64,000 nt of DNA from Jacaranda mimosifolia. Its lineage: Eukaryota; Streptophyta; Magnoliopsida; Lamiales; Bignoniaceae. This document shows, one piece after another, positions 12,297 to 23,939 of this stretch. Below the pieces are notes generated by a model that saw nothing but the letters and a program-made list of their open reading frames with translations, ran no database searches and had not been told where the DNA came from. Position 1 is the stretch's first letter. Each line of letters opens with the position of its first letter. Where the stretch lies: positions 17,932,501 to 17,996,500 of the forward strand of contig CM032133.1 of the NCBI GenBank assembly GCA_018894105.1, in the 5' to 3' direction. The position numbers and the translations under genes were made by a program.

Positions 12297-12616
12297 GTAT
12301 ATCGACATACTTTTGCATTGTTTAGAAATTACGTATTTTCATTTGGGGCTCCAAATCACTATGATTGATTTTGATCTCTGTTTGATTAGTCAATTATGTG
12401 ATAAAGTTGGCTTATAATATTATGTTCACGAGTAGAAACTTAGGCAGTCATATGATAAAGTTGGCTTATATCATTATGTTCACGAGCAGAATCTTAACTT
12501 GAACCTACTTTCACACACCACTGTTACTATTTAGAAGGCATCTGTCACAAATAAGCTACCCACCCTATCAATCTACTAACATAATGGAAGACAGAGGGAC
12601 TGAAATGGAAGCCTTA

Positions 12617-12978
12617 GAGCCCGTTTGGATATGTTGTTAAAGTCATTTTATGTTTTTTGCGAAGATTAAAAAGTGAAAAGTTAGTTATGAATCTAGGTTT
12701 GAAAATGAAATATTATTTGAATATTTTGTTTTAAATGAATTGATTGTGTATAATTGAAAATGAGATGTATTTGAATGTTGTTGTGTTTTTGTATTAAAAG
12801 TTGTACAGATGAGAGTATGGGAAAATAGGATGTGAAAATGGAGAGAGTGTAAAAATGGGTTGGAGAAATAATTTAAAAATAAAAATATTTGTAAAAATGA
12901 GGGAAATTTTGATAGTTTTCTATTTTTATTTTCAGTAGAAAATGAAAATGAAAAGTGGAAACAAAATCAAACGGGCAC
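12617..12978. mobile_element. Tourist/Harbinger-like MITE, 362 bp
   Basis: Terminal inverted repeats GAGCCCGTTTGG (left) and CAAACGGGCAC (right) are flanked by TTA at 12614-12616 and 12979-12981, the 3-bp target duplication typical of PIF/Harbinger elements. It is non-coding and lies in the hydrolase intron. Its ends resemble those of the MITE at 11674. Confidence 0.8.
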
Positions 12979-13019
12979 TTAATAAAAACAATTGTGAGAG
13001 GCAGAAACCCATATAATGA

Positions 13020-13540
13020 ACTAAAAAGCTCGATTGAGAATGTCCCATACGAAAAGTCTAGTATCATGTCCGATCACCCTTGGCCTCATTGGAAAGAGGC
13101 ACGCTCACAAAAGAGAGTTTTTTTTGTCCCGCCGTTGGCTCACAAGGTTCTTTTTCTAATATGCATACTTGTCGAGGAGACTCTGAAAGTCTTTCTTTTT
13201 TGATCTGAGTCGTAATTACAGTGCTCCTAATAGCTATTCCCTTGCCATATTCGAGCCCACCCATAGCAATGGGAGAGGCACCACCACCGCTTGACATATG
13301 CACTCCCATAATCAGAGGTCCTAATCATACAATCGTTTATTCAATAAGCGTTTTTCTCGATTTATAGAGTGGATCAGTTCTACCAACTAGCATATATTTT
13401 TGTTTGGTGTTGGAGCATGGAACATTGAGGCACTGGTAGTGATAGCTAGCTTCATTCTAGAGGTTCTTAACTATAGTTGTCTTCCTTCAATTTGATCAAC
13501 TACTGGCTCTCCCTCTAAGCTCAACTTCATTAGATGGAGC
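13020..13540. other. Segment of distinct composition, origin unknown (possible organelle DNA insert)
   Basis: Sequence complexity and GC are clearly higher than in the rest of the intron. The minus strand is open from 13309 to 13064 (81 codons, with a Gly/Ser-rich start VHMSSGGGASPIAMGG). I recognise no domain. The texture recalls plant mitochondrial intergenic DNA, but I cannot identify a specific organelle locus and the call is speculative. Confidence 0.25.
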
Positions 13541-14093
13541 AATGATCCATGAGTCCATGTATTGCTTTTTTATTCAATCTAGAAATAAGATCGAATGTCA
13601 TTCAAATTTGTCTCCATTTTGTGACTAAATCAAACTTTAAACTTTGTAGGAAGTCATTAATATTAGGCCAGCTCAACAGAAGCATATCATCTAAACGAGG
13701 GGCATTTACTCTAACTCAAAAGACCTTGCGCTCATATGCAAATATGAATGTATTGATTAAACGCCATCACGACACTTACGCAGATCTGATGATATTGATT
13801 GATATTAATATAAAATTGTTTTACACATAAATTCAATCGCATCAAATGAAATTATATATATATTTTTTTATTTATACACGTATACATATATTAAGAATTT
13901 GTCAAAATTCGAATTCAAGGATGATGTCATTGATTAATTACTGATTACCTAAAAAACAACAATAGCTTTTGTGCTATAATTAATTATTTTCTTAGATTAT
14001 AAACTAATTTTGTGATAAGTTCAATTTACCTGTAATTAACTTGGTTGGGTGGGATGTGGAAAATGACTAAAACTGTGAAAAGATTTAACTGAC
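13541..14093 (-). other. Remainder of the hydrolase intron
   Basis: AT-rich DNA without recognisable repeats or coding sequence, up to the exon 1 donor at 14094. The 13549-13830 plus-strand frame has no family motif. Confidence 0.5.
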
Positions 14094-15025
14094 CTCAAGG
14101 TAGTCCTTGTAACTTGTAAGCACGATCCGGGAGCCAAAGCTTCATATGCAGTGCAAGTTCGAAAGTTTTCTTACAACCTTCGACAGAAGTTGGCTGCAAA
14201 AACTCTTGTAATGAAGAAAATCCAATCCCCTTAAGCATATCTTTTGTGATGGACTCTGTCAGGGCCGGAACCGCCCCAGTAACCACCATCGCCTCCACTA
14301 GCTCGGGGTGCAGCTCTACCATCTTAAACCCCACCATGCCGCCGTAGCTGAACCCCACCACCGTGCATCTCTCGATCCCCAGCTTCTTCAGCGCTTTCAC
14401 AAGACACTCCGCCTGGAACGTCGGGGATCGGTCAGGATTAGTGGTGATGGAGCCGCCGAAGAATAGAAAATCCGGCACGTAGACCGAGTATCGTTTGGAG
14501 AGGGGGCCAACCTGGAACGGCCAGGTGACGATGCCGTCGCCGGTGAAGCCGTGGAGGAGTACTACTACGGGCTTTGAGGGCTTGGTGGAATTTGTGGTTT
14601 TCTTGGATTTTTTTTATGGTTTCAGAAGGGACCCAAATGTTGATGAGGGTGCCGGGTTCAATTAGTACTGAGTGTGGTGTTATACGTTCACCATTTTCAC
14701 CCTCTGTGCGTCCGCGTGTCTGTGTGAAGAAGTTTCTGCATGTGGAGTTGAAGAACCGGAAAGAGTTGCAAAACAAAACAATGAGGGAAGTGGTCGGTTT
14801 TTTCAGGATGGTATCTTCTTAGGATTGATGTCACTGGGGCAAGGCTGTAGTAGTTGGAATTGATGTGGTAGTTGGAACTGGAAAAAAGAAAACACGCACT
14901 GACACACACAGTTCAAATGATGGCGGGGCATTTATTATACTTTCACTTTTGTGTCGTAATATATATGTATTTTATTCTCATCATTTGTAACGGATGAATG
15001 TCTTCAAATGGAATAAAAACATATA

Positions 15026-16417
15026 GGGCAAATTGCACAGCATCACTATGTGATATTTATAATTGATTCATAATCCCTTGTTAAATATGAATTGATAAGA
15101 AATCTTTCTGTATTTTCTAAAATCATGTAATGAGCATCCCTCGAAAGGTTGGTGTCATTCACGCGTGAGTGTGCACGATTTGGTATGCATTTTTCTGTAT
15201 AAAAAGACAATCTTGCCCTCACTTATCAGCCATTAGATTTTTTTTTAAACAAATCAACAGTTCAAATTAAATAATATAATATTTTAAAAAAATAGATAAT
15301 ATATTATATATAAGTTATATAATTATTTATATATATGTATATTATATGTATATAAATAAAAATAAAAATATATAATATATTTTTACAGAACAAGTATTAT
15401 TTAATTTGAAATAAAAAAAATTATATATATATATATATATATTTTGGTGAAAAAAATATATGTTTGTATTTATAGATGTACATATGTATATATTATGTAT
15501 AAATAAAAAATATATGTTTTTTTTTTGGTAAAATATATATATTTATATTTATAGATGTACATATATTTTATATGTAACTATAAATAAAAATATATTATAT
15601 TTTTATAAATATTATATATTCTTTAATTTTAAAAGAATTAAAAAAATTTATATATGGATATATATGATATGTATAAATAAATAATATATAATATCTTTAT
15701 AGATAAATTTATACATGTACATATAATATATAAGTGTAACAAAACTATGTTATATATACTTTTTTAAAATTATTAAGCATAAACTTATATATGTATACAT
15801 ATTATATATATATATATAAGCATAAATAGAAACATATTATATATATCCTTTTTTTTAAATATTAAATATTGTTTAATTTTAAAAGAATTAAAAAAAATTA
15901 TATATATGGATATACATGATATGTATAAATAAATAATATATAATATATTTATAGATAAATTTATATATGTATATTATATAAGTGTAAATAAAAATTATAT
16001 TATATACTATTTTAAATATTAGACATTATTTAATTTGGAATAAATAAAATAATTTATATATTATATATAAATAAAAAAATACATATGTATATATTTATAC
16101 ACAAACTTATACATGTATACATATTATATACTTAAGTATAAATATAAACATATTATATATCCTTTTTATAAATATTAAATATTATTTAAGTTGAAATGGA
16201 CAAAAAATAATTAAAAAATTATATAAATAATAGATAAGATAAAAGTTAATATTATTTGAATTTCAGTTTTAGTTAAGGACAATTTTGTCTTTTTGCTACT
16301 CAATATACATCAAACAAGAAACAAAAGCCTGTTGGGTCAAGTGAGCAACTTTCAATTAAACACAGGGGGGTTTCTTGCCAGTTCCTATTTCACAGGGGGG
16401 CGCTGTGCAATTTACCC
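15026..16417. mobile_element. Non-autonomous Mutator-like element with exact 10-bp target duplication
   Basis: The ends are GGGCAAATTGCACAGC (left) and GCTGTGCAATTTACCC (right), a 16-bp inverted repeat with one mismatch. AAAACATATA is present directly outside both ends (15016-15025 and 16418-16427). An 8-11 bp target duplication marks the Mutator superfamily. The interior is almost pure A/T and contains internally repeated blocks. For example, GATATGTATAAATAAATAAT appears at about 15668 and 15921, near a 253-bp spacing. No transposase is present. The subterminal right end has two G6 runs (16364, 16395), a feature shared with the element ending at 62457. Confidence 0.85.
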
Positions 16418-16481
16418 AAAACATATATATGTTAATATGTATATAATACTTTTGTGTTTAATATATATTTTAGATATGTCA

Positions 16482-16482
16482 C

Positions 16483-16519
<37 letters not shown>
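16482..16519 (+). repeat. (AAT)n microsatellite
   Basis: About twelve uninterrupted trinucleotide units abut the left end of the next Mutator-like element. Confidence 0.95.
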
Positions 16520-16521
<2 letters not shown>

Positions 16522-16739
16522 GGTGAATTCATTTAAAATATCTTTACCTATTTTTGTTTTACACTTTACTCCTCACTTAAATTTTTAAACACAAAACTCC
16601 TTACTTTTTCATAAACTTTAGGAATCACTCACCAAATGTTTGAGAAATACTTAAATACTCTTGTACCTAACTAAAACAACAACAAAAACCAACAAATGGA
16701 CCCTTTTTTTCTCGTCACTCAAACCAATGACAACTTTTC

Positions 16740-17234
16740 TTCAAGAAACACGCTTTTTTTTTGGGAAAATCGTCTTCTCCAGTGCCAAACAAAAGGCTGA
16801 AAAGACGGCCTCTCTTCTGCTAACAAAAGGGCGCGAACAGAGGAGAGAATAGAAAAGGCAAAAGGAAATCGACGCAGTAGGGGGGGGAAGAAACCTACTT
16901 CTCTGCAACTCCACGAAAATGGAACAACTAGGAGCATCAACAAGGAGCCAAGAACAGAAAGAACAGAACAAAGGATAGAAAGGTACTTTTCTGGTTCTCA
17001 TACTCGTAGATTTTGCTTTCTTTCAAATGTCCGTATTTTTCAATTTTACAAGTTTTGTAGGTAAAGTTTCTCATTTTTCTTTGTTTGAACTCTTTTTTAG
17101 TTGTTAAAAAGTTGAACTCATTTGTTATATATATGATTTTTGTTGTAATATTTGAAAATCTCTAATTTGTATTTAAAATGCATGAAAGTTATACTTCACT
17201 TTTTTAGGGTTTATACTTCTTATACTTGAAATTA
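16740..17234 (+). other. Presumed promoter and leader of the plus-strand MULE gene
   Basis: A purine-rich, relatively GC-rich stretch (16750-16985) just inside the left end is followed by a possible splice donor (AAAG|GTACTTTT, about 16982). AT-rich DNA resembling an intron comes next. No protein motif is visible. The position matches MuDR, where each terminal repeat drives one gene. This is inference. Confidence 0.35.
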
Positions 17235-17640
17235 TACCTTGAAAATTATGTGAAAGTGGTAGTATATATTATGTTTGTGTAAAGTACATTTTACAAGCAA
17301 CTGTAGTACAAAATATTCACCCTTTCAGTACACATTATCTAAATGTAGTAGTATATAATTTGTGTATCTGAAGTATATTTGACAAGCAACTATAGTATAA
17401 AATATTTAACCTTTCAGTACACATTGTCTGAAAGTAGTAGTATATAATCTGTGTATCTGAAATACATTTTATAAGCAATTGCAGTACAAAATATTCATCC
17501 TTTCAGTACATATTATTTGAAAGTGGTAGTATATAATCTCTGTATCTGAAATACATTTTACAAGCAACTGTAGTACAAAACATTCAACCTTTTAGTACAC
17601 GTTATATGAAAGTGGTAATATAAATTATATACTAATTTTT
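17235..17640 (+). repeat. 89-bp tandem repeat, about 4.5 copies
   Basis: CCTTTCAGTA (last copy CCTTTTAGTA) starts at 17321, 17410, 17499 and 17588, an exact 89-bp spacing. Each unit carries GTAGTATATAAT, a TGTATCTGAA-type string and CAAGCAACTGTAGTACAAAA. It lies in the presumed intron upstream of the DUF1985-like coding region. Confidence 0.92.
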
Positions 17641-17649
17641 CTATATTTG

Positions 17650-18330
17650 ATTGCTGCAAAGACAAGACATAGTGAGGCCTGCTCTCGTTGCTCCCCCCAA
17701 TATTTTCAGACTAAATTAGAGCATATAAAATCCAAGATGGGGTCAAAACATTTTAATACATTGAAGAAGACTCCTTTTTATTTATACATGGATATGGCTA
17801 AGTCAAATTCTAGCTTTCATTTGTCTTGAAGGTATACTTAGGAGGTTTGATGCAAAAAATTTGTTATTTATTTTTGTGGAGGGGGTTGAAGTTTCATTTT
17901 TTGCAGCCGAATTTTCTATGATTTTAGGGTTGCCATATGTGGGGCAATCAGTTGATATAAGATTGAAGATGAATTCTTCAACTAAGGACCGCCTTTTTTC
18001 CAAAAAGTTGAAGAATATAACAAGATTGGAAATAGCAAAAATGTTTGAGGAGTATGTATATAAGGATAGTGAGGAGGACTTAAATGATTTTTGTATGTTG
18101 TATATACTTTTTATTTTTAATTGTTTTCTATTTTCAACTTCTCATTATTGGACTCCACGATTTCTCCTATCATACTTGCACGATTTGTCAAGAGTCAGTT
18201 TGTATGCATGAGGCATAGCTGCATACAATTTTTTTGTCAAAGATATGAGGAACCATGTGGGAGGAGTAGATGGAGAAAGTAGCAAGAAGAACTACCTTGA
18301 TGGGTGCACAGTCGGGTTGATGTAAGTGAT
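17650..18330 (+). pseudogene. DUF1985 / plant-mobile-domain-like protein, MULE-borne, broken
   Basis: Reading across frames gives CSRCSPQYFQTKLEHIKSKM then FNTLKKTPFYLYMDMAK (17647-17829). After a stop and a frame change comes FVEGVEVSFFAAEFSMILGLPYVGQSVDIRL, FCMLYILFIFNCFLF and YLHDLSRVSLYA (17861-18211). A further change gives FVKDMRNHVGGVDG and a Gly-Cys-Thr-Val-Gly tail near 18310. This order (TPF block, sigF-type beta strand, LGLPYVG block, LYxLFxxNxFLF block, LDDLSxxxxYxW block) is the architecture of the DUF1985/aminotransferase-like plant mobile domain proteins carried by plant MULEs. Its biochemical role is unknown. The same blocks occur in MULE 2 at 24713-25640. The copy has stops and at least two frame changes. 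Confidence 0.62.
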
Positions 18331-18835
18331 TTTCATTTTACTAATAACATTAGGGTGTCGTGTGGACGAAAGCATGACAGTACGAAAATATAGATAGTAA
18401 CAAGGGTCATTGGATTTTGGTGTCTTTGTGTGCCTTTGGGCATAATGTTTTACTAGAGACACTAGTAATTTCTCGAGGTATGCTAGAAAATGCTCCATGG
18501 GTACGGTTCGTGCACATATCACATACACCTTTTAAAGTCATGAAAATGCGAGGGTTTGAAATTCATTGAAATTAGAAGTTAATTTAAATTTTATTGACAT
18601 TTTGGATAATTTTATTAAGGTTATTCTGTATGTAAGTATACGTTTCCATTGAAGTGTATATAAGATTATGTTGAAGTACAAATATCGCCCAACAAAGTAT
18701 ATATGTTGTTATATTGAAGTATAAATATCGTCTAATAAAATATAAATATAGAACAAACGAAGTATATATGGTGTTATGTTGAAGTATAATTTGTCCGAAT
18801 GATTGATCAAATTCAAAGTATACTTCAACATATAT

Positions 18836-19109
18836 ATGGTGTTATGCCTTGATGCATAGATTCTCCATTTGCAATTTTCATTACTGCGAACAGCTATGAT
18901 TTTTTATGTTTGTATTGGAATGACTGTATAATAGCCACCGTATAGTCCTTAAGCATAATTTTGAACTCCTCAGCATCCTTGAATGTCTGACCCTCTCCAT
19001 ATATGCAATGCCTCCATGCATCAATTGAGTTGCCAACTAAAGCCAATTCATTGTGCGATGCATTAGTCGAACTAATTTCCTCCTCGAATGTATCCCTTGG
19101 AGTGGACAA
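18836..19109 (-). pseudogene. MULE transposase fragment (MuDR DNA-binding region)
   Basis: The minus strand reads a Ser/Thr/Glu-rich segment, then WRHCIYGEGQTFKDAEEFK. A short frame change is followed by IIAVRSNENCKWRIYAS-type sequence across 18890-18840. GQxFxxxxEFK followed by CxWRIYAS is the signature of the plant MuDR DNA-binding domain at the front of mudrA transposases. The catalytic domain is missing, so the gene was truncated. Its upstream coding block lies about 1.9 kb to the right (20985-21235), across a tandem array. Confidence 0.72.
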
Positions 19110-20980
19110 ATGCAGTACAATTTTATATTAAATGAAGTATAAATATAGAATAATTGAAGAAAAATAAATCAACATGATAGTACAATTTCAAATAAAACAA
19201 GGTACAATTGCAGAACAATTCAAGTATATAAGCAATTGTAGTACAATTTTGGATAATCAATTAGTATAACAGTTGAAGTATAAAACTTCAATAATAGAGT
19301 ATAATTTTAGGTAAAATAAAGTATAAAATGAAGTATAATTTCAAATAAATGAAGTACAATTTTAGATAAATGAAGTATAATTTTAGAAAAAAGAAGTACA
19401 ATTTCAGAACACTTCGAATATGAAACGCTAGCAATTGCAGTACACTTTTAGATAATCAATAAGTAAAACATTTGAAATATAGAAATTCAATAATAGAGTA
19501 CAATTTTAGGTTAAATAAAGTATAAAATGAAATACAATTTCAGATAAACGAAGTACAATTTTAGATAAAAAGAAGTATAATTTCAGAACACTTAAAATAT
19601 AAAACCCTAGCAATTGCGGTACAATTTTAGATGACCAATAAATAGAACACTTGAAGTATATTATTTCAATAATATAGTACTATCTTAGGTAAAATGAAGT
19701 ACAATTTCAGATAAACGAAGTATAATTTTAGATAAAAAAAAGTACAATTTCAGAACACTTCAAGTATAAGACGCTATCAATTATAGTACAATTTTAGATA
19801 ATCAATAAGTAGAACACTTGAAGTATAGACCTTAAATAATGCAATACAATTTTAGGTAAAATGAAGTATAAATGTAGAATAGGTGAAAAAATTAATTCAG
19901 TATGGTAGTACAATTTCAAATAAACGAGGTATAATTGTAGAATACTTGAAGTATAAATACTAGCAATACATCACAATGTTGGATATTCAATTAGCAGAAC
20001 AGTTGAAGTATAAAACTTCAATAGTAGAGTACAGTTTTAGGTAAAATGAAGTATAAATGGAGAATAATCGAAGAAAAATAATTCAGTATCGTAGTGCAAT
20101 TTTAGAAAAATGAAGTATAATTTCAGATAAAATGAAGTATAATTACATAACACTTCAAGTATAAAATACTAGCAATTGCAAAATAAAATTCAGAAAAATA
20201 AAGTACAATTTCAGATAAAATGAAGCATAATTACAGAACACTTCAAGTATAAAACATTAAAAATTGCAGTATAATTTTGGATAACCAATTAGTAGAATAC
20301 TTAAAGTATAAAACTTCAATAATACAGTATAGTTTTATGTAAAATGAAGTATAAAGGTAGAATAGTTGAAGAAAAATAATTCAGCACAGGTAAACAAAGT
20401 ACAATTGCAAAACACTCCAAGTACAAAACACTAGCAATTGCTGTACAATTTTGGATAATCAATTAGTAGAGCACTTCGAGTATAGAACTTCAATAATGGA
20501 GTATAGTTTTATGTAAAATGAAGTATAAATGTAGAATAATCGAAGAAAAATAATTCACCAGCGTAGTTTAATTTCAGATAAACGAAGTATAGTTTTAGGT
20601 AAATGAAGTACAATTATAGAATACTTCAAGACAAAATACTAGCAATTGGAATAAAATTTTGGATAATCAATTAGTGGAACACTTGAAGCATAAAACTTCA
20701 ATAATGCAGTATAGTTTTAGGTAAAATGAAGTATAACTGTAGAATAATCAAAGAAAATTATTTCAGCATATTAGTACAATTTCAAAAATAAACGAGTTAC
20801 AATTACTGAACACTTTAAGTATAAAACACTAGCACTGCAGTACAATTTTAATTGCAATGAAGTATAATGTAGAACGCTCCAAATATAAAAAGATTTTCAA
20901 ATAAAAGAAGTACAATTGCAAAACACTTCAAGTGCATAACTTTACAAAATGCAGTACAGTTTAGGTACTGTAGAAATATT
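19110..20980. repeat. Degenerate tandem array of about 165-200-bp units within the transposase intron
   Basis: The landmark AATCAATTAGTAGAACACTT and variants recur at about 19255, 19455, 19635, 19800, 19985, 20284, 20458 and 20658. Between them the short phrases GAAGTATAATTTTAGATAAA and CACTTCAAGTATAAAACACT alternate. The spacing varies from about 165 to 200 bp, with one step of about 300 bp. The array occupies the gap between the two transposase coding blocks of MULE 1. Confidence 0.88.
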
Positions 20981-20984
20981 ATCT

Positions 20985-21235
20985 TAAAACATCACTGCTC
21001 TTCTTTCCACTGCTACTTGATTTATCCTTTCGGTTTATTAGAATATCAATAATGTTTATCTTCAATGTCAAATGCAGTAAGACCATATTCATGACATTGT
21101 CATCATCGGTCAAAGTCACATACAATATTTGATGTAGAGTTGTGTATTGCAAAGTGAAGAGCTCAGGGTTGATTTCACTCCATTTGTGAGATTAAGGTAC
21201 ATGTCCATTAAAGTCGTACTATTCTTAATTGATAT
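20985..21235 (-). pseudogene. MULE transposase N-terminal domain exon
   Basis: The minus strand reads WSEINPELFTLQYTTLHQ, then VTLTDDDNVMNMVLLHLTLK and IIDILINRKDKSSSSGKK. It lines up block by block with the N-terminal exon of MULE 2 (33017-32724: WCEICPQFHIVQYLAPYQ, VTLNADEDVFNMVRLHLCLN, MTLVDMMIVRK). This PB1-like N-terminal domain is typical of one group of plant mudrA-like transposases. The upstream 21240-21560 region, rich in A/G on this strand, is the likely leader. Confidence 0.72.
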
Positions 21236-21769
21236 TATATGGAGCTGGTCTTTGTAGCGGCAACTCCCCAAGACTTGATTGAACACTCCACCTTCACTAT
21301 TGGTTGATATTTTCGGAAAACTACAAGACTGAGAGAAGAAAAAAATGCAGTGGTTGGGGTGAGATAAAAATAAACTGAGAAGAAACTCAGAAGAAACTGA
21401 GAAGAAAAAAAATCAGAAAATGATGAAAATAAAGAGAAGAGAAGAAAATGTGGTGATTGCATTGGTGGTCGTTGGCTCCGTCGATATTCTCGTTCCCTCC
21501 GTGGAGCTTGGTTTCTTTCAGCGATTTTTCTTTCTATTTCTGGTAGTGAAAGTACACATGCTAGGGTTTAGTATTTGGTTGTGTAGACAGTAAAGAAGTA
21601 AAAAAAGTGAGTGAAAAATTTTATACTTAAGGGCATTTTTGCTAAATCAAGTGGGTAGGGAGTGGTCTCTAAACTTTTAACAAAATTAGGGAGCTCACTC
21701 TATAAAAAATCAAGTAGGGACTAAACACAAAGTTGGAAAGTGCTTTTGGTACTTTATAATAAGTGGCCC

Positions 21770-23699
21770 ATAAAAATATATAAAAATTATATATATATAT
21801 ACCTCGTATCATATCTTGTCATCCTATATTTTATTTTCTAATTATTGTTGTTTAATATTAGTATATACTTATATAAAATATTATATTACTTGTATATCCA
21901 TTAATATTTATATAATAATGTATTAATATAGATTATATATACTAATAAATATATTACTTATAATATAAAGAGAATATCAAGTGTATTAATATAATTATTA
22001 TATTAAGTGAATATAATTACTATTAATACAATAATTATAGACAGTGATATGAGGTAAGTCACTCTGACTTGTATTTATACTTCTGAATACCATATATATT
22101 AATATTTTAATATTAATATATAGATACTTGGACGAATATTTAATATATATATCTCTTATCCATAGATATGTTGCAGAAAATTTTCATATATTAAATAGAA
22201 ATTTAAATATATATGTAGTATCTTATATGTTAAATATGTGATGATTTATATATATTTAAAACAAACTCATGCAGTAGATATGTTTTATTGTTGATTTCAT
22301 TTAATACGAACTTTATAATTTGGTGTTGTATTTAACACATATCTATATATATATATATATAAATATATTATATTAAATATATTAAATAAATTTTTATATA
22401 TGAGGTTGGCATTTAGTAGAAGCTTTCTTCCTACTTTCAAATTTTTTTATGTTAATTAGATTTTTCATTTCTATTTAAGAAATTTTAATTTATGATACCA
22501 ACTTTAGATATGTTCTATGAATTTTTTATGTCAGCCTATGATAAAAGTTGAAAATATAAATTAAAACATAAATAAATAGAGCTCTATTGGATTTTTTCTA
22601 ACTCATAAAAAATTATAATGACCTCTAAGGCTATCAACAAGTTGGGTTCGAATCAAATCAACGCTATTTGAGTTTGAATTTGATTATCAAAATTTCTATT
22701 CAAACTCTACTCAATATCCTGTACGATTTTATCAGTCAACACAATATCCAAATATGGTGGATATCCAAAATCTGACAAAAAAATTATATTTAATTTCATA
22801 TTTTTTATCCGCTTTGTTCCTATCAGATTATATAAAAAAATATTTGTATTCACAAAGTAATTTGCTTTAAATTTGAGTTTTTGAAGATTTTTTTAAGTTA
22901 AATATTTCGATAATAAACTCTTATTTCATATTATATTAGTTCATAGATAAAATATTATACATTATTACACTCTTTTCAATACCCTCTTGTCTTTGATTTC
23001 TATCAAAAGTATAATATAGACATTAGCCAACATATAAATAGAGAGATAGATTTTATTTAAAAATCTTTATTAAGATCAAATATAAGCGCATCAATTTAAT
23101 AAAAAAATTATTAAAATTTGAAATCAAGTATTTAATAGATCAGATATTTTAATTGCATATCCAATCAACTTATTTCACATTAAAATTATTTCTAATCGAA
23201 CATGAGTTTTTGAATATTTTAATCTTGTAAAAATCCTAAAATTCGAATTAAATTCAATTAAAATTTGTTCCATTGACAACGTTATAAAAGAAGAAAAAAA
23301 TCACAAATCATCTCAAGAAATTCATTTCATCACAGGTTAAATTTTTAGAAACTTTTATATTTTTATTTCATGATTTAAATTTTCTAAAATGGATTTTCAA
23401 AAAGACAGACATCTGTTTGTAATTTAGTTTCTTATATTTTTAAGTTTCACAATTATTTTTCAAAACATTAAGACTTCTAGTCCCAACTTTTAAAAGAAAC
23501 TATGTTTTTAATCTATTTATCTTAGAGTCTTAATATTACTAAGTAAAGTTTCTATAATTAATTTCTATATTTTTAAGGAACCGCTACTTCTATTTATCTG
23601 TTTGATTGAAGTGATTAATTACACAATGTATCTTATAAAAACAATAAAAACTAAAAAAGAAAAATAATAAACTGAAATATATATATATATATATAACAC
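21770..23699. other. AT-rich intergenic DNA; possible decayed hAT-like element 22629-23283
   Basis: No gene is seen. Dense TATA-type simple sequence occupies 21780-22400. A GGCTATCAACAAGTTGGG start (22629) and a TTGTTCCATTGACAACGTT end (about 23265-23283) are roughly inverted and recall hAT MITE ends, but no 8-bp target duplication was found. The call is weak. Confidence 0.35.
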
Positions 23700-23939
23700 A
23701 GTTAATTGGCTTAAAATCCCTAAACTACATTTATGTTTTGTGTTTAGTCCCCACATAAAAGAATTGAATCTTGGCGCTCCCAATCTCATTTTTTATTTAA
23801 AATCACTCCCTAGCACCTGTAAAATTACCAGATTGGCCTCCAATTGAACACAAAATTGCAAAAAACATGCCCATCTATTTGCCGCTGAAATGGATGAAAT
23901 CATGCCCATGCTTTTTTACATATTTTCTCTCCTTTTTTT

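Larger units (their letters stand above)
10663..14830 (-). pseudogene. Alpha/beta-hydrolase fold protein, frameshifted two-exon remnant
   Basis: Exon 1 (14094 to about 14830, read leftwards) encodes the N-terminal half of a plant alpha/beta-hydrolase. It has EPGTLINIWVPSETIK, the oxyanion-loop region VVVLLHGFTGDG, PDFLFFGGS, and the nucleophile elbow GFSYGG with its Ser. Exon 2 (10663-10822) has VMFNNRKERDELLESLVIS and IHLLWDENDRIFKLQLAHN, which carries the acid residue. Splice sites fit: donor GAG|GTCAGT at 14094, acceptor TGCAG|GTAATG at 10822, donor CT|GTAAGC at 10663. The frame is broken three times: an A8 run near 14610, a 7-bp tandem duplication (TTACAAG twice) near 14107-14120, and an indel near 10725. 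The expected third exon with the catalytic His (GHLVHLE-type) is not visible downstream, and no clear start ATG remains. The gene is read as a pseudogene. Sequencing error could explain the homopolymer site but hardly all three. Confidence 0.85.
16522..21769. mobile_element. Mutator-like element 1 (broken two-gene MULE)
   Basis: The left end (about 16522-16740) and right end (about 21600-21769) are diverged inverted repeats. TTTACACTTTACTCCTCAC on the left corresponds to the reverse complement of the block around GACTAAACACAAAGTTGG on the right. Inside are a plus-strand DUF1985-like gene remnant (17650-18330) and two minus-strand transposase fragments (18836-19109 and 20985-21235). The genes converge, as mudrA and mudrB do in maize MuDR. 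Exact limits are uncertain. The candidate target duplications (ATAATAAAT left, ATAAAAATA right) agree only partly and lie in simple sequence. Confidence 0.68.

Noticed and set aside
14574..14909. Plus-strand frames across hydrolase exon 1
   Set aside because: They are antisense to a clearly recognised coding exon.
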